DNA of 64,000 bases from the NCBI RefSeq assembly GCF_002162135.1, contig NZ_CP021382.1, positions 310,001-374,000 of the forward strand. The letters run 5' to 3'. This stretch comes from Cellvibrio sp. PSBB006 (lineage in GTDB: Bacteria; Pseudomonadota; Gammaproteobacteria; Pseudomonadales; Cellvibrionaceae). Positions 17,616 to 25,662 of this stretch are shown here, piece by piece. Made by a program: the position numbers and the translations under genes. The notes under the pieces are model-generated. The model was not told where the DNA came from, searched no databases, and worked only from the letters and a program-made list of their open reading frames with translations. Each line of letters starts with the position of its first letter. The first letter of the stretch is position 1.

Positions 17616-18956
17616 ATGAGTTCACCGGATATCAGCGCTTTTCGTGCGCGTATTTTGCATTTCACCGATGTGCCAGATCCTGTTACTGGTCAGGGCGTTG
17701 AATATTTTGATGATGGTATTTTACTGGTTGAGCACGGCCGGGTAAAAACGGTTGCCAGTGTCGAAACCATGATCGAGCAGGGCTTTGATTTGGCTCAATG
17801 TCAATATTTTCCCGATCATTTGTTGATGCCAGGTTTTATCGACAGCCATATTCATTATCCCCAGACCGATGTGATTGCATCTTACGGGGAACAGTTGCTG
17901 GACTGGCTTAATAACTACACCTTTCCAACAGAATTGCAGTTCGCCGATAAAACATTTGCGGCGCAAGCGGCAGATCAGTTTTTAAAGTTGTTGCTGGAAA
18001 ACGGTACGACCAGCGCCATGGTTTACACCACGGTTTTTGCACAATCAACCGAAGAATTTTTCAAGGCGGCTGCCAAGCGTAACCTGCGCATGATTGCCGG
18101 CAAGGTGATGATGGATCGCCATGCGCCGGAGGCATTGTTGGACACACCGGAAGCCAGTGAACGGGATTGCCGCGCGTTGATTGAAGGTTGGCATCACACC
18201 AAGCGTTTGCACTATGCGTTGACGCCGCGTTTTGCGCCCACCAGTTCGCCGGTGCAATTAAAGATTACCGGTCAGCTTTACCGCGATTATCCCGGACTTT
18301 ATTTGCAAACTCACTTATCAGAAAACGTACAGGAAATTGCCTGGATTAAATCCCTGTACCCGGATGCAGTGAATTATCTGGATGTCTATGATCGCTACGG
18401 GTTGTTGGGGCAACGCAGTGTTTTTGGCCATGGTCTTCATTTGAGTGACCGAGAGCTTGAGCGCCTCGCACAGACGCAATCCGGTATTGCGTTTTGTCCC
18501 ACGTCCAATTTATTTCTCGGCAGCGGATTGCTGGATGTCCAACGTCTGGAAGACGCGGGCGTGCGTTTGAGTATTGCGACAGACGTCGGCGGTGGAACCA
18601 GTTTTTCATTGTTGCGTACTCTCGCCGAAGCTTACAAGGTGCTGCAATTGCAAGGTCAGAATTTACATCCGTTAAAAGGGCTTTATATGGCGACTCTGGG
18701 TAACGCCCGCGCGCTGCAACTGGATGCTTATATCGGCAACCTGGTACCGGGAAAAGAAGCGGATTTTATTTTGTTGGATCTGGCTCCCACACTGTTACAA
18801 CAAAGTCGTCAGCAAAAAACGACTACGTTGAACGAAGTCCTGTTTGCATTGATGACGCTCGGCGACGAACAAAATATCGCGCGCACCTATGTAATGGGGA
18901 AATTGGCGTTTCGTCGTTCGCCGCGCGCTCAGGGAGATCTGCAATGGATGGAATGA
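17616..18956 (+). CDS. guaD: Guanine deaminase
   Basis: Zinc amidohydrolase that converts guanine to xanthine. The metal motif HIHYPQTDVIASYGEQLLDW is distinctive for GuaD, followed by TYVFPTE-like FPTELQF, HLSENVQEI, FGHGLHLSD and SIATDVGGGTSFS. The ATG at 17616 follows AAGGG with good spacing; a TTG 15 bases upstream is less likely. Length is 446 residues. It is the second guanine-type deaminase in the window, beside the 8-oxoguanine deaminase. It overlaps the puuD start by 13 bases. Confidence 0.95.
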   Translation: MSSPDISAFRARILHFTDVPDPVTGQGVEYFDDGILLVEHGRVKTVASVETMIEQGFDLAQCQYFPDHLLMPGFIDSHIHYPQTDVIASYGEQLLDWLNNYTFPTELQFADKTFAAQAADQFLKLLLENGTTSAMVYTTVFAQSTEEFFKAAAKRNLRMIAGKVMMDRHAPEALLDTPEASERDCRALIEGWHHTKRLHYALTPRFAPTSSPVQLKITGQLYRDYPGLYLQTHLSENVQEIAWIKSLYPDAVNYLDVYDRYGLLGQRSVFGHGLHLSDRELERLAQTQSGIAFCPTSNLFLGSGLLDVQRLEDAGVRLSIATDVGGGTSFSLLRTLAEAYKVLQLQGQNLHPLKGLYMATLGNARALQLDAYIGNLVPGKEADFILLDLAPTLLQQSRQQKTTTLNEVLFALMTLGDEQNIARTYVMGKLAFRRSPRAQGDLQWME

Positions 18957-20143
18957 TTCTGGAATGGTTGAACCTGGCATTTCGCTGGTTTCATGTAGTG
19001 GCGGGAATTGCCTGGATCGGTGCATCCTTTTATTTTATTTGGCTGGATTTGAGTTTGCGCGAGCCGCCGCAATGGAAAACGGATAAAGGTATCAAAGGCG
19101 ATCTTTGGGCTATTCACGGCGGAGGTATTTACGAGGTTGCCAAATACCATTTGCGCCCGGAAGCCATGCCCCAAAAATTGCACTGGTTTAAATGGGAAGC
19201 CTACAGCACCTGGTTAAGCGGCACCGGCTTGCTGATCCTGATGTATTACGTGCAAGCGCAATCCTACCTGGTGGGTCACAATACCTGGTTACAATCACCC
19301 GGCACTGCCGTTGTGGCGAGCATACTTTTTATTGCTGTTGGACAATTGCTTTATGAATTACTGCTCCGCACACCGCTGGTAAAAAAAGGCCTGGCGTTTG
19401 CGTTCGCTCTGTTGGTACTGATCACCTTGGCCAGTTGGCTCGCCCACCAATTATTTTCCGCTCGCGCTGCCTATTTACATGTAGGCGCCATGATTGCCAC
19501 CTGGATGGCTGGCAACGTGTTCTGGGGCATTATGCCCGCGCAGCGCAAATTTATCGCTGCTGTCAGTGAAAGCCGCGAGCCGGATTTGAATACCGCACTC
19601 TTCGCCAAACTCCGTTCTACCCACAACAATTACCTGACCTTGCCCGTTATCTTTTGCATGATCAGCAACCATTACCCCTTTGTTTACGGGCATCCCTACA
19701 ACTGGTTGGCCTTGGTTACTATTGGCAGCTTGCTAGCCTGGGGGCGACATTTCTTTAACCTGAAACATCGCGATATTATCAAGCCGAGCATTCTGATATC
19801 TGCTGCTCTGGGTATGGTGTTGGTTGCGATAATCATGGGCTTTACAAAAAATACAACCGCGCGTGAATCTGCTGGTGAACAACCACAATTGACTGAGTCA
19901 CGCGAAATGCAGATTCAAACCATTCTCACCACTCATTGCTCCAATTGCCATGCTTCTTCTCCCACGCAACCAGGCTTCAATGCTCCACCAGCGGGTTTGC
20001 TGATTGATACCTTGGAGCATTTAACTGTGGTAAAAACCCGAGCAATTCCAGCCATCAACTCCGGCTATATGCCACTTGGAAATTTCACGTCCATGACAGA
20101 CGAAGAACGCCAGGCGCTCTTGTTATGGTTGGAGGAGCATTAA
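18944..20143 (+). CDS. puuD: Membrane-bound urate hydroxylase with C-terminal cytochrome c domain
   Basis: PuuD-type urate hydroxylase that converts urate to 5-hydroxyisourate, passing electrons to a fused cytochrome c instead of making peroxide. About eight or nine membrane helices lie in the first 310 residues (RWFHVVAGIAWIGASFYF and YSTWLSGTGLLILMYY are typical), followed by a periplasmic c-type haem motif CSNCH near residue 328. Length is 399 residues. The product goes to UraH and UraD encoded just upstream. The 13-base overlap with guaD indicates coupling. The C-terminal quarter has C/A-rich codons on this strand. Confidence 0.94.
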   Translation: MDGMILEWLNLAFRWFHVVAGIAWIGASFYFIWLDLSLREPPQWKTDKGIKGDLWAIHGGGIYEVAKYHLRPEAMPQKLHWFKWEAYSTWLSGTGLLILMYYVQAQSYLVGHNTWLQSPGTAVVASILFIAVGQLLYELLLRTPLVKKGLAFAFALLVLITLASWLAHQLFSARAAYLHVGAMIATWMAGNVFWGIMPAQRKFIAAVSESREPDLNTALFAKLRSTHNNYLTLPVIFCMISNHYPFVYGHPYNWLALVTIGSLLAWGRHFFNLKHRDIIKPSILISAALGMVLVAIIMGFTKNTTARESAGEQPQLTESREMQIQTILTTHCSNCHASSPTQPGFNAPPAGLLIDTLEHLTVVKTRAIPAINSGYMPLGNFTSMTDEERQALLLWLEEH

Positions 20144-20446
20144 GTGGCTGCCTATGTGATTGTCGATATTGATGTACACGATCATGAAAATTACCGCGAT
20201 TATCTCGCGCAAATTACTCCAACCGTAAAAGCTTGCGGTGGACGCTATCTGGTTCGCGGTGCTGATGCACAAATTATTTCTGGAACCTGGCAACCCCAAC
20301 GTTTGGTGGTGATGGAATTCCCAAATAAAGAAACTGCCCACTATTGGGCCACCTGCGCTGAATATGCACCGATTCATGCCTTACGAAATCAATATGCCAC
20401 AGCTAATATGATTATTGTTGAGGGCAGTGTAGATTTTTCCGGATAG
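20144..20446 (+). CDS. DUF1330 family protein
   Basis: Small ferredoxin-like-fold protein of 100 residues with a GTG start that directly follows the puuD stop. Family blocks are YVIVDIDVHDHENYRDYL, KACGGRYLVRG and LVVMEFPNKETAHYWA. The function of DUF1330 proteins is not established. Position at the end of the xdh-puuD operon suggests an accessory role in urate degradation, but that is inference only. Confidence 0.87.
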   Translation: MAAYVIVDIDVHDHENYRDYLAQITPTVKACGGRYLVRGADAQIISGTWQPQRLVVMEFPNKETAHYWATCAEYAPIHALRNQYATANMIIVEGSVDFSG

Positions 20447-20492
20447 ATATTTTTTATAAATATTTAATTCACACCGTTTAAAAGTGGCACAA

Positions 20493-20600
20493 AGAACCAG
20501 GCCGAAGAGGGGTGCGAGACCATCAGCGGCATGGATGCCGCTGTTGAGCCTACAAGGAGGTATTCACGGCGTGTCTCGCACCCCTCTTCGGTCTGGATCT
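20493..20600 (+). repeat. Three-way-junction palindromic element A4
   Basis: The outer arms 20493-20520 and 20573-20600 give 26 Watson-Crick pairs, one G-U and one A-A mismatch. The inner hairpin is CAGCGGCAT/ATGCCGCTG. P2 is imperfect in this copy (CCTACAAGGAGGTATTCACGG). It follows the xdh-puuD operon. Confidence 0.9.
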
Positions 20601-20625
20601 CCTCCATCGTGGCACCAACAAGGCC

Positions 20626-20729
20626 GCCTGATAAACTGATGTCCTTCTGAAAACGCATAAATACATCCCTGTAGCTCCCTCACGTCATCCCTGACGTGAG
20701 GGTTTCAGAAGGACATCAGTCCACCAGGC
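20626..20729 (-). repeat. Three-way-junction palindromic element B2
   Basis: The outer arms 20626-20652 and 20703-20729 have 24 of 27 complementary, including 18 perfect inner pairs. The three exceptions are A-C on plus, that is G-U on minus. The core is GCATAAATACATCCCTGTAGC, then inner hairpin CTCACGTCA/TGACGTGAG. Variant B differs from variant A in the P2 base and in the inner stem. Confidence 0.87.
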
Positions 20730-20874
20730 TCAGTGCCACATCCATCTCAGGAATACTTCTTGCAATCAACTCTCGATCTACCCATCCCGAACAATTCTCG
20801 TAAGGACTCCCTGTATCAGGAATCGGCATCCGGGTATCTTCACTATCAACAATCCAGCTACGAGTAGTCAAACC

Positions 20875-21798
20875 ATGAAGAAAATCAGAAAAGCAGTTGC
20901 TCTGTTAATGGGAATTGTTGCACTGGCGCTGGTCAGTTGCGCATCGGTCGAAAAAACGCCCAGCTACACCTACACCGAACAGGAAGTACAACTTAATGCC
21001 GGTATGTACTATGTGCCGGGTATTCTCGTCAAACCAAAACTCAAAGCCGGTCAAAAAATTCCTGTGGTTGTTATGTTGCACGGCACGGCCTCCCAGAAAA
21101 ATGAAGTTGGCAATTTATACCAACGCCTCGCGGTTTCACTGGCCAAACGTGGCTACGCCTCATTGCGTATTGACTTTGCCGGCACTGGCGACAGCCTCGC
21201 CGATTATAAACTCTATAATTTAACCACTGCCAAACACGACACTAAAACAGCACTGAATTATTTAGTGCGCCAGGAGATATTCGATCTTGATCGAATGGGA
21301 CTGGTTGGTTTCAGTCAGGGCGGTTTGATCGCGCAACTGGTTGCCGCAGAGGATGAGCGAATTAAAGCAATGGTGACCTGGTCCAGCGTGGTGGGCGACG
21401 GGGTTACGGTATTCGAATCTTTTTTTGATAAATATTATGCAGAAGCTAAAGACAATGGTTTTGCTGTGGTGGAATTCCCTTGGCGGGAAGAGCCGTTAAA
21501 TTTTGGTTTGCAGTGGTTTAATGAAATCAAAAATAATACCAGTTTTACCGATATGAAAAATTATCAAGGAAAGTTGTTGGCGGTAGCGGGCACAGAGGAC
21601 ACGCTGGTGCCGCCGGTGTCATCGACGCGTCTGGTTAATTCAATCGGACCGGCCAGAGCATCGTTAATGTTGGTCAAGGATGCGGATCATATGTTTAACG
21701 TGTTGGCAGACAGCAATGAAAATACCTTGGCTGAAGACCAGACCATTCCCGAGTCCGTCTTGCAGTCGACGACGGATTGGTTCGCTAAGACACTGTGA
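20875..21798 (+). CDS. Alpha/beta hydrolase, predicted lipoprotein
   Basis: Exported alpha/beta-hydrolase of 307 residues. The signal peptide ends in a lipobox LVSC-A. The oxyanion strand VVVMLHGTA, the nucleophile elbow GFSQGG, an acid region GTEDTLVPP and a histidine in DADHMF complete the catalytic triad. This is a typical esterase or peptidase-like dienelactone hydrolase fold, but the substrate is unknown. It follows two repeat elements and is not obviously in the xdh operon. A nucleoside- or peptide-related esterase role in the periplasm is possible but unsupported. Confidence 0.85.
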   Translation: MKKIRKAVALLMGIVALALVSCASVEKTPSYTYTEQEVQLNAGMYYVPGILVKPKLKAGQKIPVVVMLHGTASQKNEVGNLYQRLAVSLAKRGYASLRIDFAGTGDSLADYKLYNLTTAKHDTKTALNYLVRQEIFDLDRMGLVGFSQGGLIAQLVAAEDERIKAMVTWSSVVGDGVTVFESFFDKYYAEAKDNGFAVVEFPWREEPLNFGLQWFNEIKNNTSFTDMKNYQGKLLAVAGTEDTLVPPVSSTRLVNSIGPARASLMLVKDADHMFNVLADSNENTLAEDQTIPESVLQSTTDWFAKTL

Positions 21799-21887
21799 CA
21801 TTTCATACCACGTATTTCAGTGAACGATGAGCCTTACCTTCTGTCCCACGCTTTGCACACTACACTTAATTTTCATAGGAGGTTTTT

Positions 21888-22451
21888 ATGAAAAGGCATG
21901 TTGAAGGTAAGCGTGTGGCTATTTTGGCCGCCAATGGTTTTGAGGAATCTGAATTGAAATCACCTAAAGCGGCATTGATCGAAGCGGGTGTAAAAGTGGA
22001 TGTGGTTTCGCTGGAAAAAGGCGAAATTCGCGGATGGTCTAATAAAGACTGGAGCGGTACTTGTCCGGTAGATAAATTGGTTACCGAAGTGAAAGCTGAG
22101 GATTACGATATGCTGGTTATCCCCGGCGGCATGTATAACCCGGACAGTCTGCGCACCAATCAGGATGCGTTGCGTTTTACCCGCGATTTTTTTGAACAAC
22201 ACAAGCCGGTTGCCGCTATTTGCCACGCACCCTGGGTGTTGATCAGTGCCGGTGTTGTCGATGGTCGCACCATGACATCTTACCCATCAGTGAAAGATGA
22301 CCTGAGTAATGCCGGAGCAAAATGGGTGGATAAAGAAGTTGTAGTGGATAAAGGATTGGTCACCAGTCGTACACCGAAAGATCTTGAGGCGTTTAACAAA
22401 AAAGTTCTGGAAGAACTGGCGGAAGGGAAACACGCACGGCAAGTTGCTTGA
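21888..22451 (+). CDS. DJ-1/PfpI family protein
   Basis: Cytoplasmic DJ-1/PfpI superfamily protein, 187 residues, with the nucleophile cysteine in AAICHAPWVL and the acidic residue in NGFEESEL. Members act as deglycase-like, chaperone or protease-like stress proteins. AGGAGG sits just before the ATG. It is transcribed alone, with a GC-rich hairpin terminator after it. No purine-specific role is visible. Confidence 0.9.
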   Translation: MKRHVEGKRVAILAANGFEESELKSPKAALIEAGVKVDVVSLEKGEIRGWSNKDWSGTCPVDKLVTEVKAEDYDMLVIPGGMYNPDSLRTNQDALRFTRDFFEQHKPVAAICHAPWVLISAGVVDGRTMTSYPSVKDDLSNAGAKWVDKEVVVDKGLVTSRTPKDLEAFNKKVLEELAEGKHARQVA

Positions 22452-22470
22452 TCTGTTAGCAAAAATTCAC

Positions 22471-22497
22471 AGCCCGGTTGGCACCGGGCTGTTGTCG
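22471..22497 (+). terminator. Rho-independent-like terminator after the DJ-1/PfpI gene
   Basis: Hairpin AGCCCGGT-TGGC-ACCGGGCT followed by a T-containing tail (GTTGTCGTTATT). It lies 19 bases after the stop codon. Confidence 0.7.
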
Positions 22498-22500
22498 TTA

Positions 22501-22575
22501 TTGGCAGTTAAGTTATTGGCAGTTAAGTTATAGGTAGTTAAGTTATAAATAGTTAGATTATAGCTAGTTAAGTCG
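22501..22575. repeat. Five-copy 15-bp tandem repeat
   Basis: Exact 15-base periodicity. Two identical units TTGGCAGTTAAGTTA are followed by three diverged ones. The last copy overlaps the stop codon of the minus-strand puuE gene, between convergent genes. Confidence 0.85.
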
Positions 22576-23479
22576 GTTGGTGATGTTCATGCCAATGCTG
22601 CGCAATATCAATGCGTCGGCAGACCCAGATATCCTGAAATTTCAATATATATTGCAGAAACCGCTCCAGTGCCTGGATGCGTCCCGGCCGGCCGATGATG
22701 CGACAATGCAAACCGACGCTCATCATCTTGGGTGTGCTGTGGCCTTCGGCATAGAGCGCATCGAAGCTGTCTTTTAAATAGGTGTAAAACTGATCACCGC
22801 AATTAAACCCCTGGGGCGAAGCAAAGCGCATATCGTTCGCATCGAGCGTGTAGGGAATAATTAAATGCGGCTTGCCATAGTCATGATTCCAATAGGGCAG
22901 GTCATCCGCATAGGAATCTGAATCATATAAAAAGCCACCCTGTTCAATAATCAGTGCGCGGGTGTTGGGGCTGTCGCGACCGGTGTACCAACCCAGGGGG
23001 CGCGAACCGGTCACACGTGTGTGAATGTCTATCGCTTTTTGAATTTGTTCGCGTTCAACATCAATCGGCATAAATTGATGGTCGATCCAGCGCCAGGCAT
23101 GACTGGCAATTTCCCAATTCGCATCGAGCATGGCTGCTACGGCATCCGGGTTACGTTCCAGGGCCATGGATACGCCATACACAGTCACCGGCATCTGATA
23201 TTTTTTAAACAGACGATGCAATCGCCAAAAGCCGGCGCGGCTGCCGTATTCGTAGATAGATTCCATACTCATATGGCGCGCTTCATAAGCGCGTGCCCCG
23301 ATGATTTCCGAGAGAAATGTTTCGGAAGCCGGATCGCCGTGGAGTACGCAGTTCTCGCCCCCTTCCTCATAATTAATCACAAACTGCACCGCGATGCGCG
23401 CGCCGCCGGGCCAATTGGCGTGGGGTGGGTGTTCGCCGTAGCCGATGAGGTCGCGTGGGTAGGGTGTTTTTTCGTTCAT
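22568..23479 (-). CDS. puuE: Allantoinase, PuuE type (polysaccharide-deacetylase fold)
   Basis: Cofactor-independent allantoinase that opens allantoin to allantoate. The chain has the PuuE signatures YPRDLIGYGEHPPHANWPGGARIA (split), FVINYEEGGEN, MESIYEYGSRAGFWR, SHAWRWIDHQ and GWYTGRDSPNTR. Length is 303 residues. It is on the minus strand, alone, convergent with the DJ-1 gene. Its product allantoate would be used by the amidohydrolase encoded at 42214. No sigma-54-type site was found upstream. Confidence 0.95.
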   Translation of the reverse strand: MNEKTPYPRDLIGYGEHPPHANWPGGARIAVQFVINYEEGGENCVLHGDPASETFLSEIIGARAYEARHMSMESIYEYGSRAGFWRLHRLFKKYQMPVTVYGVSMALERNPDAVAAMLDANWEIASHAWRWIDHQFMPIDVEREQIQKAIDIHTRVTGSRPLGWYTGRDSPNTRALIIEQGGFLYDSDSYADDLPYWNHDYGKPHLIIPYTLDANDMRFASPQGFNCGDQFYTYLKDSFDALYAEGHSTPKMMSVGLHCRIIGRPGRIQALERFLQYILKFQDIWVCRRIDIAQHWHEHHQPT

Positions 23480-23551
23480 GGGATTTCCGTTGTTGTTGGG
23501 TTTTATCAGGAGCCAGTTTGACTGGCTTTTTGTGACTCTTTTGGAGTGCTT

Positions 23552-23585
23552 TGTCGGATTACGCTGTGCTAATCCGACCTACATG
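23552..23585. repeat. GTCGGATTA/TAATCCGAC intergenic palindrome, copy 1
   Basis: GTCGGATTA, a short loop and TAATCCGAC, ending in CTACATG. It is a REP-like hairpin common in proteobacterial intergenic DNA. Similar copies lie at 23610, 43481 and 49175. Confidence 0.8.
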
Positions 23586-23609
23586 TTAACTGAGTGATTT
23601 GCATATTAC

Positions 23610-23642
23610 CCGTAGGTCGGATTAGCGCAGTGCAATCCGACA
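23610..23642. repeat. GTCGGATTA/TAATCCGAC intergenic palindrome, copy 2
   Basis: GTAGGTCGGATTAGCG, a short loop, then CAATCCGACA. It lies 25 bases after copy 1 in opposite orientation, so the pair forms a larger inverted repeat. Confidence 0.8.
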
Positions 23643-23846
23643 CCACCTTTTATCTAACACGCTTACTCAACACAATCTAATCAAATTCTATGCCAGCGCC
23701 CCGGTCAGGATTTCCCTCAACCAAAAGCGCGTGCCCGCTATATTACTGGGCAAAGGCTCGATTCATGCACCAGTTTTAATCAAATCTCGACCGTTTGGAC
23801 AACTAATTGCCGGCGCTATATCAGTAATGGCGCTGCATCACCTATC

Positions 23847-23862
23847 TGGTATCACTATTGCA
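23847..23862 (+). promoter_or_regulatory. Possible sigma-54 promoter of the secreted adenosine deaminase
   Basis: TGGTATC-ACTA-TTGCA has GG and GC exactly 12 bases apart but deviates (T for C) at one -24 position. It lies about 68 bases upstream of the ATG at 23930. Confidence 0.42.
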
Positions 23863-23929
23863 TTAGTCCACCTCGCATTTCTCCATTCTTTTGTTGTTAA
23901 CAAAACTCTTCTCTTGTGTGGATTTTCCT

Positions 23930-25381
23930 ATGTCATCTTCTCTGTCTTTAAGAAACAGTCTGGCAGCGCATTGGCTCGTTGGTTGTTTATTGATTATGGC
24001 CAGTTCTGCTGCATTGGCAAAAAATGAATGGTTTGAGGAGTTCAAATCAAGCGCGTCTGATCAGGAGCTTTACACCTTTTTGTATGCCATGCCCAAAGGC
24101 GGCGACCTGCACAATCACATGAGTGGTTCGGCCTTGTCTGAGTGGTGGTACGACCTGGCGCTGAGCCAAAAAGCCCATGGCTATCGGTTCTACACCAAAG
24201 TCAAAATCAACAATTGCCGTCCCTACGGGGGCAATGAATTCGGTCGCCGTCCTTATTTGCTGTTATTTAACAACTTGCTTGAAGCAACTTATGAAGCTTT
24301 GCCCGATTGTGAAAAACAGGAATACAAACGCCTCGAAGAACTAAGTGCTGATGAAAAAGCCGGATGGTTGGACAGTATTCGATTAACCCATGACCACGAA
24401 GGTCGCGATGAATTCTTTCAGACCCATTGGCAGCGCCTCGATCAATTAATGGCCAGCCCTTACATGATGGCTGAAATCCTGTATCTGAATATGAAAGCCT
24501 TTGGCGATGAGGGGCTGATTTATCTCGAATCCATGATGGGAGCCGGCGGTTTTATTAAACCGGACGGTACGTCGATTCCTGCGGATGAAGTTGCCGAGAT
24601 CTATCGCAATCGTCTCGCACAAGCGGATGCGAAGGCGACGGGCGTAACCGTCAGGCTGCAGGAATCCATCCTGCGTTTTTCACCTAACGCAGAACAACAA
24701 CTGATTAATGCCTACGACTTTGTATCGCGCAACCGCGATTTGTATCTGGCTGTGAACATGGTGGGGCGTGAAGATAATGACAAAGGTCATCCTTTACGTT
24801 TCACCAAAACTCTGCGCGAATTGCGGCAAAAATACAACAATGTTCGGTTGTCGGTACATGCCGGCGAGGTGGATGAGCCCAATTTTCACATCCGCGATAC
24901 CTTGATGCTCGGCGCTGATCGAATCGGCCACGGCGTAAACCTGATTACCGACAATGATCTGCTGCGGCAAATGCGCCACGGACCCTACCTGGTTGAAATC
25001 AATCTGATCTCCAATCTCTTGCTGGAATATGTGAGTGAGTATTCCCAGCATCCTTTTCCAGAGTATTTGCGACTCGGTATTCCGGTGGCTTTATCGACCG
25101 ATGATCGCGGTATGTGGGATTCCAATATTACCGATGAATTTTTTGTGGCGGTGAAAGAATTTAATCTGTCCTGGGATGAGTTGATGCTGCTCAGTCGTAA
25201 CTCCTTGCAATACAGCTTTGTTGAAGACGAGGTAAAAGCGAGGTTGCTCGACACCTACAACAAACGTATCAGCCAGTTTGAAAAAACCGTTAAAGCACGC
25301 GGTGTTAGCGGCCTGAAAAATGTTGCGCCTGTGACCTACAGCTTTACCTGCAAGCGCTATCAGGTGTGCACATTTAAGTAA
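23930..25381 (+). CDS. Secreted adenosine deaminase (ADGF/CECR1-like)
   Basis: Exported metal-dependent deaminase expected to turn adenosine into inosine outside the cytoplasm. The signal peptide ends about SSAALA-KN. Catalytic motifs of the adenosine deaminase fold are DLHNHMSGSAL (zinc HxH), VHAGE (proton shuttle), DRIGHGVNL and STDDRGMW. At 483 residues it is longer than cytoplasmic ADA (about 340), as in the secreted ADGF branch. The ATG at 23930 places the signal peptide at the N-terminus; the earlier ATG at 23891 is unlikely. Together with the exported nucleoside hydrolase and phosphorylase it implies periplasmic nucleoside processing. Confidence 0.9.
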   Translation: MSSSLSLRNSLAAHWLVGCLLIMASSAALAKNEWFEEFKSSASDQELYTFLYAMPKGGDLHNHMSGSALSEWWYDLALSQKAHGYRFYTKVKINNCRPYGGNEFGRRPYLLLFNNLLEATYEALPDCEKQEYKRLEELSADEKAGWLDSIRLTHDHEGRDEFFQTHWQRLDQLMASPYMMAEILYLNMKAFGDEGLIYLESMMGAGGFIKPDGTSIPADEVAEIYRNRLAQADAKATGVTVRLQESILRFSPNAEQQLINAYDFVSRNRDLYLAVNMVGREDNDKGHPLRFTKTLRELRQKYNNVRLSVHAGEVDEPNFHIRDTLMLGADRIGHGVNLITDNDLLRQMRHGPYLVEINLISNLLLEYVSEYSQHPFPEYLRLGIPVALSTDDRGMWDSNITDEFFVAVKEFNLSWDELMLLSRNSLQYSFVEDEVKARLLDTYNKRISQFEKTVKARGVSGLKNVAPVTYSFTCKRYQVCTFK

Positions 25382-25388
25382 TCAGTTT

Positions 25389-25425
25389 GCCGTGCAAAAA
25401 ATCGAGCCACGATTTGGTGCACGGC
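25389..25425. other. Hairpin downstream of the adenosine deaminase gene
   Basis: Long stem: GCCGTGCA (25389-25396) pairs with TGCACGGC (25418-25425), extended by AAATCG/CGATTT. No T-run follows, so it is either a 3' stabiliser or a regulator site rather than a typical terminator. A second hairpin, GGCCGGGC/GCCCGGTC, follows at about 25449-25468. Confidence 0.5.
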
Positions 25426-25593
25426 CCAGCATCATGCTTCAACAAAGGCCGGGCGATGGCCCGGTCGGAGAACAGAAAGACACCGGAATTTCAGATTAAT
25501 AAACGATTGAACCGTATTTTGAAAGTTGCATATTATTGATTTAAAAGGAAATAAATACGTTTATTTAAAAACGTAACCAGTTAGACAGGAAAT

Positions 25594-25609
25594 GGCATGG
25601 CGCTTGCTA
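25594..25609 (+). promoter_or_regulatory. Predicted sigma-54 (-24/-12) promoter of the TonB-receptor operon
   Basis: TGGCATG-GCGC-TTGCT matches the RpoN consensus at all key positions, with GG and GC spaced exactly 12 bases apart. Predicted start is near 25620, about 43 bases before the receptor ATG at 25663. Confidence 0.82.
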
Positions 25610-25662
25610 AACCATGAATAGCGTCACAGTAAATATTATTAGACCTCTGGAGTGCACATGTT

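Larger units (their letters stand above)
20447..20874. other. Intergenic region with two palindromic elements
   Basis: The gap holds element A4 (20493-20600), element B2 (20626-20729) and about 145 bases ahead of the lipoprotein hydrolase gene. Short open frames across it are repeat translations. Imperfect direct repeats beginning TGGCAC and ending AGGCCG flank A4 (near 20485 and 20610). No promoter is clear. Confidence 0.55.
23480..23929. other. Intergenic region between puuE and the secreted adenosine deaminase
   Basis: Divergent promoter region. It holds two GTCGGATTA-type inverted repeat units (23552-23585 and 23610-23642) and a possible sigma-54 site (23847-23862). An open frame at 23731-24027 overlaps the deaminase signal region and has no support as a gene. 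Confidence 0.6.

Noticed and set aside
20484..20510. TGGCAC near 20485 as part of a sigma-54 site
   Set aside because: No TTGC at the required distance; the sequence belongs to the arm region of element A4.
23731..24027. Plus-strand 98-residue frame upstream of the secreted adenosine deaminase
   Set aside because: Overlaps the deaminase start in another frame, has no family similarity, and lies on a likely promoter.
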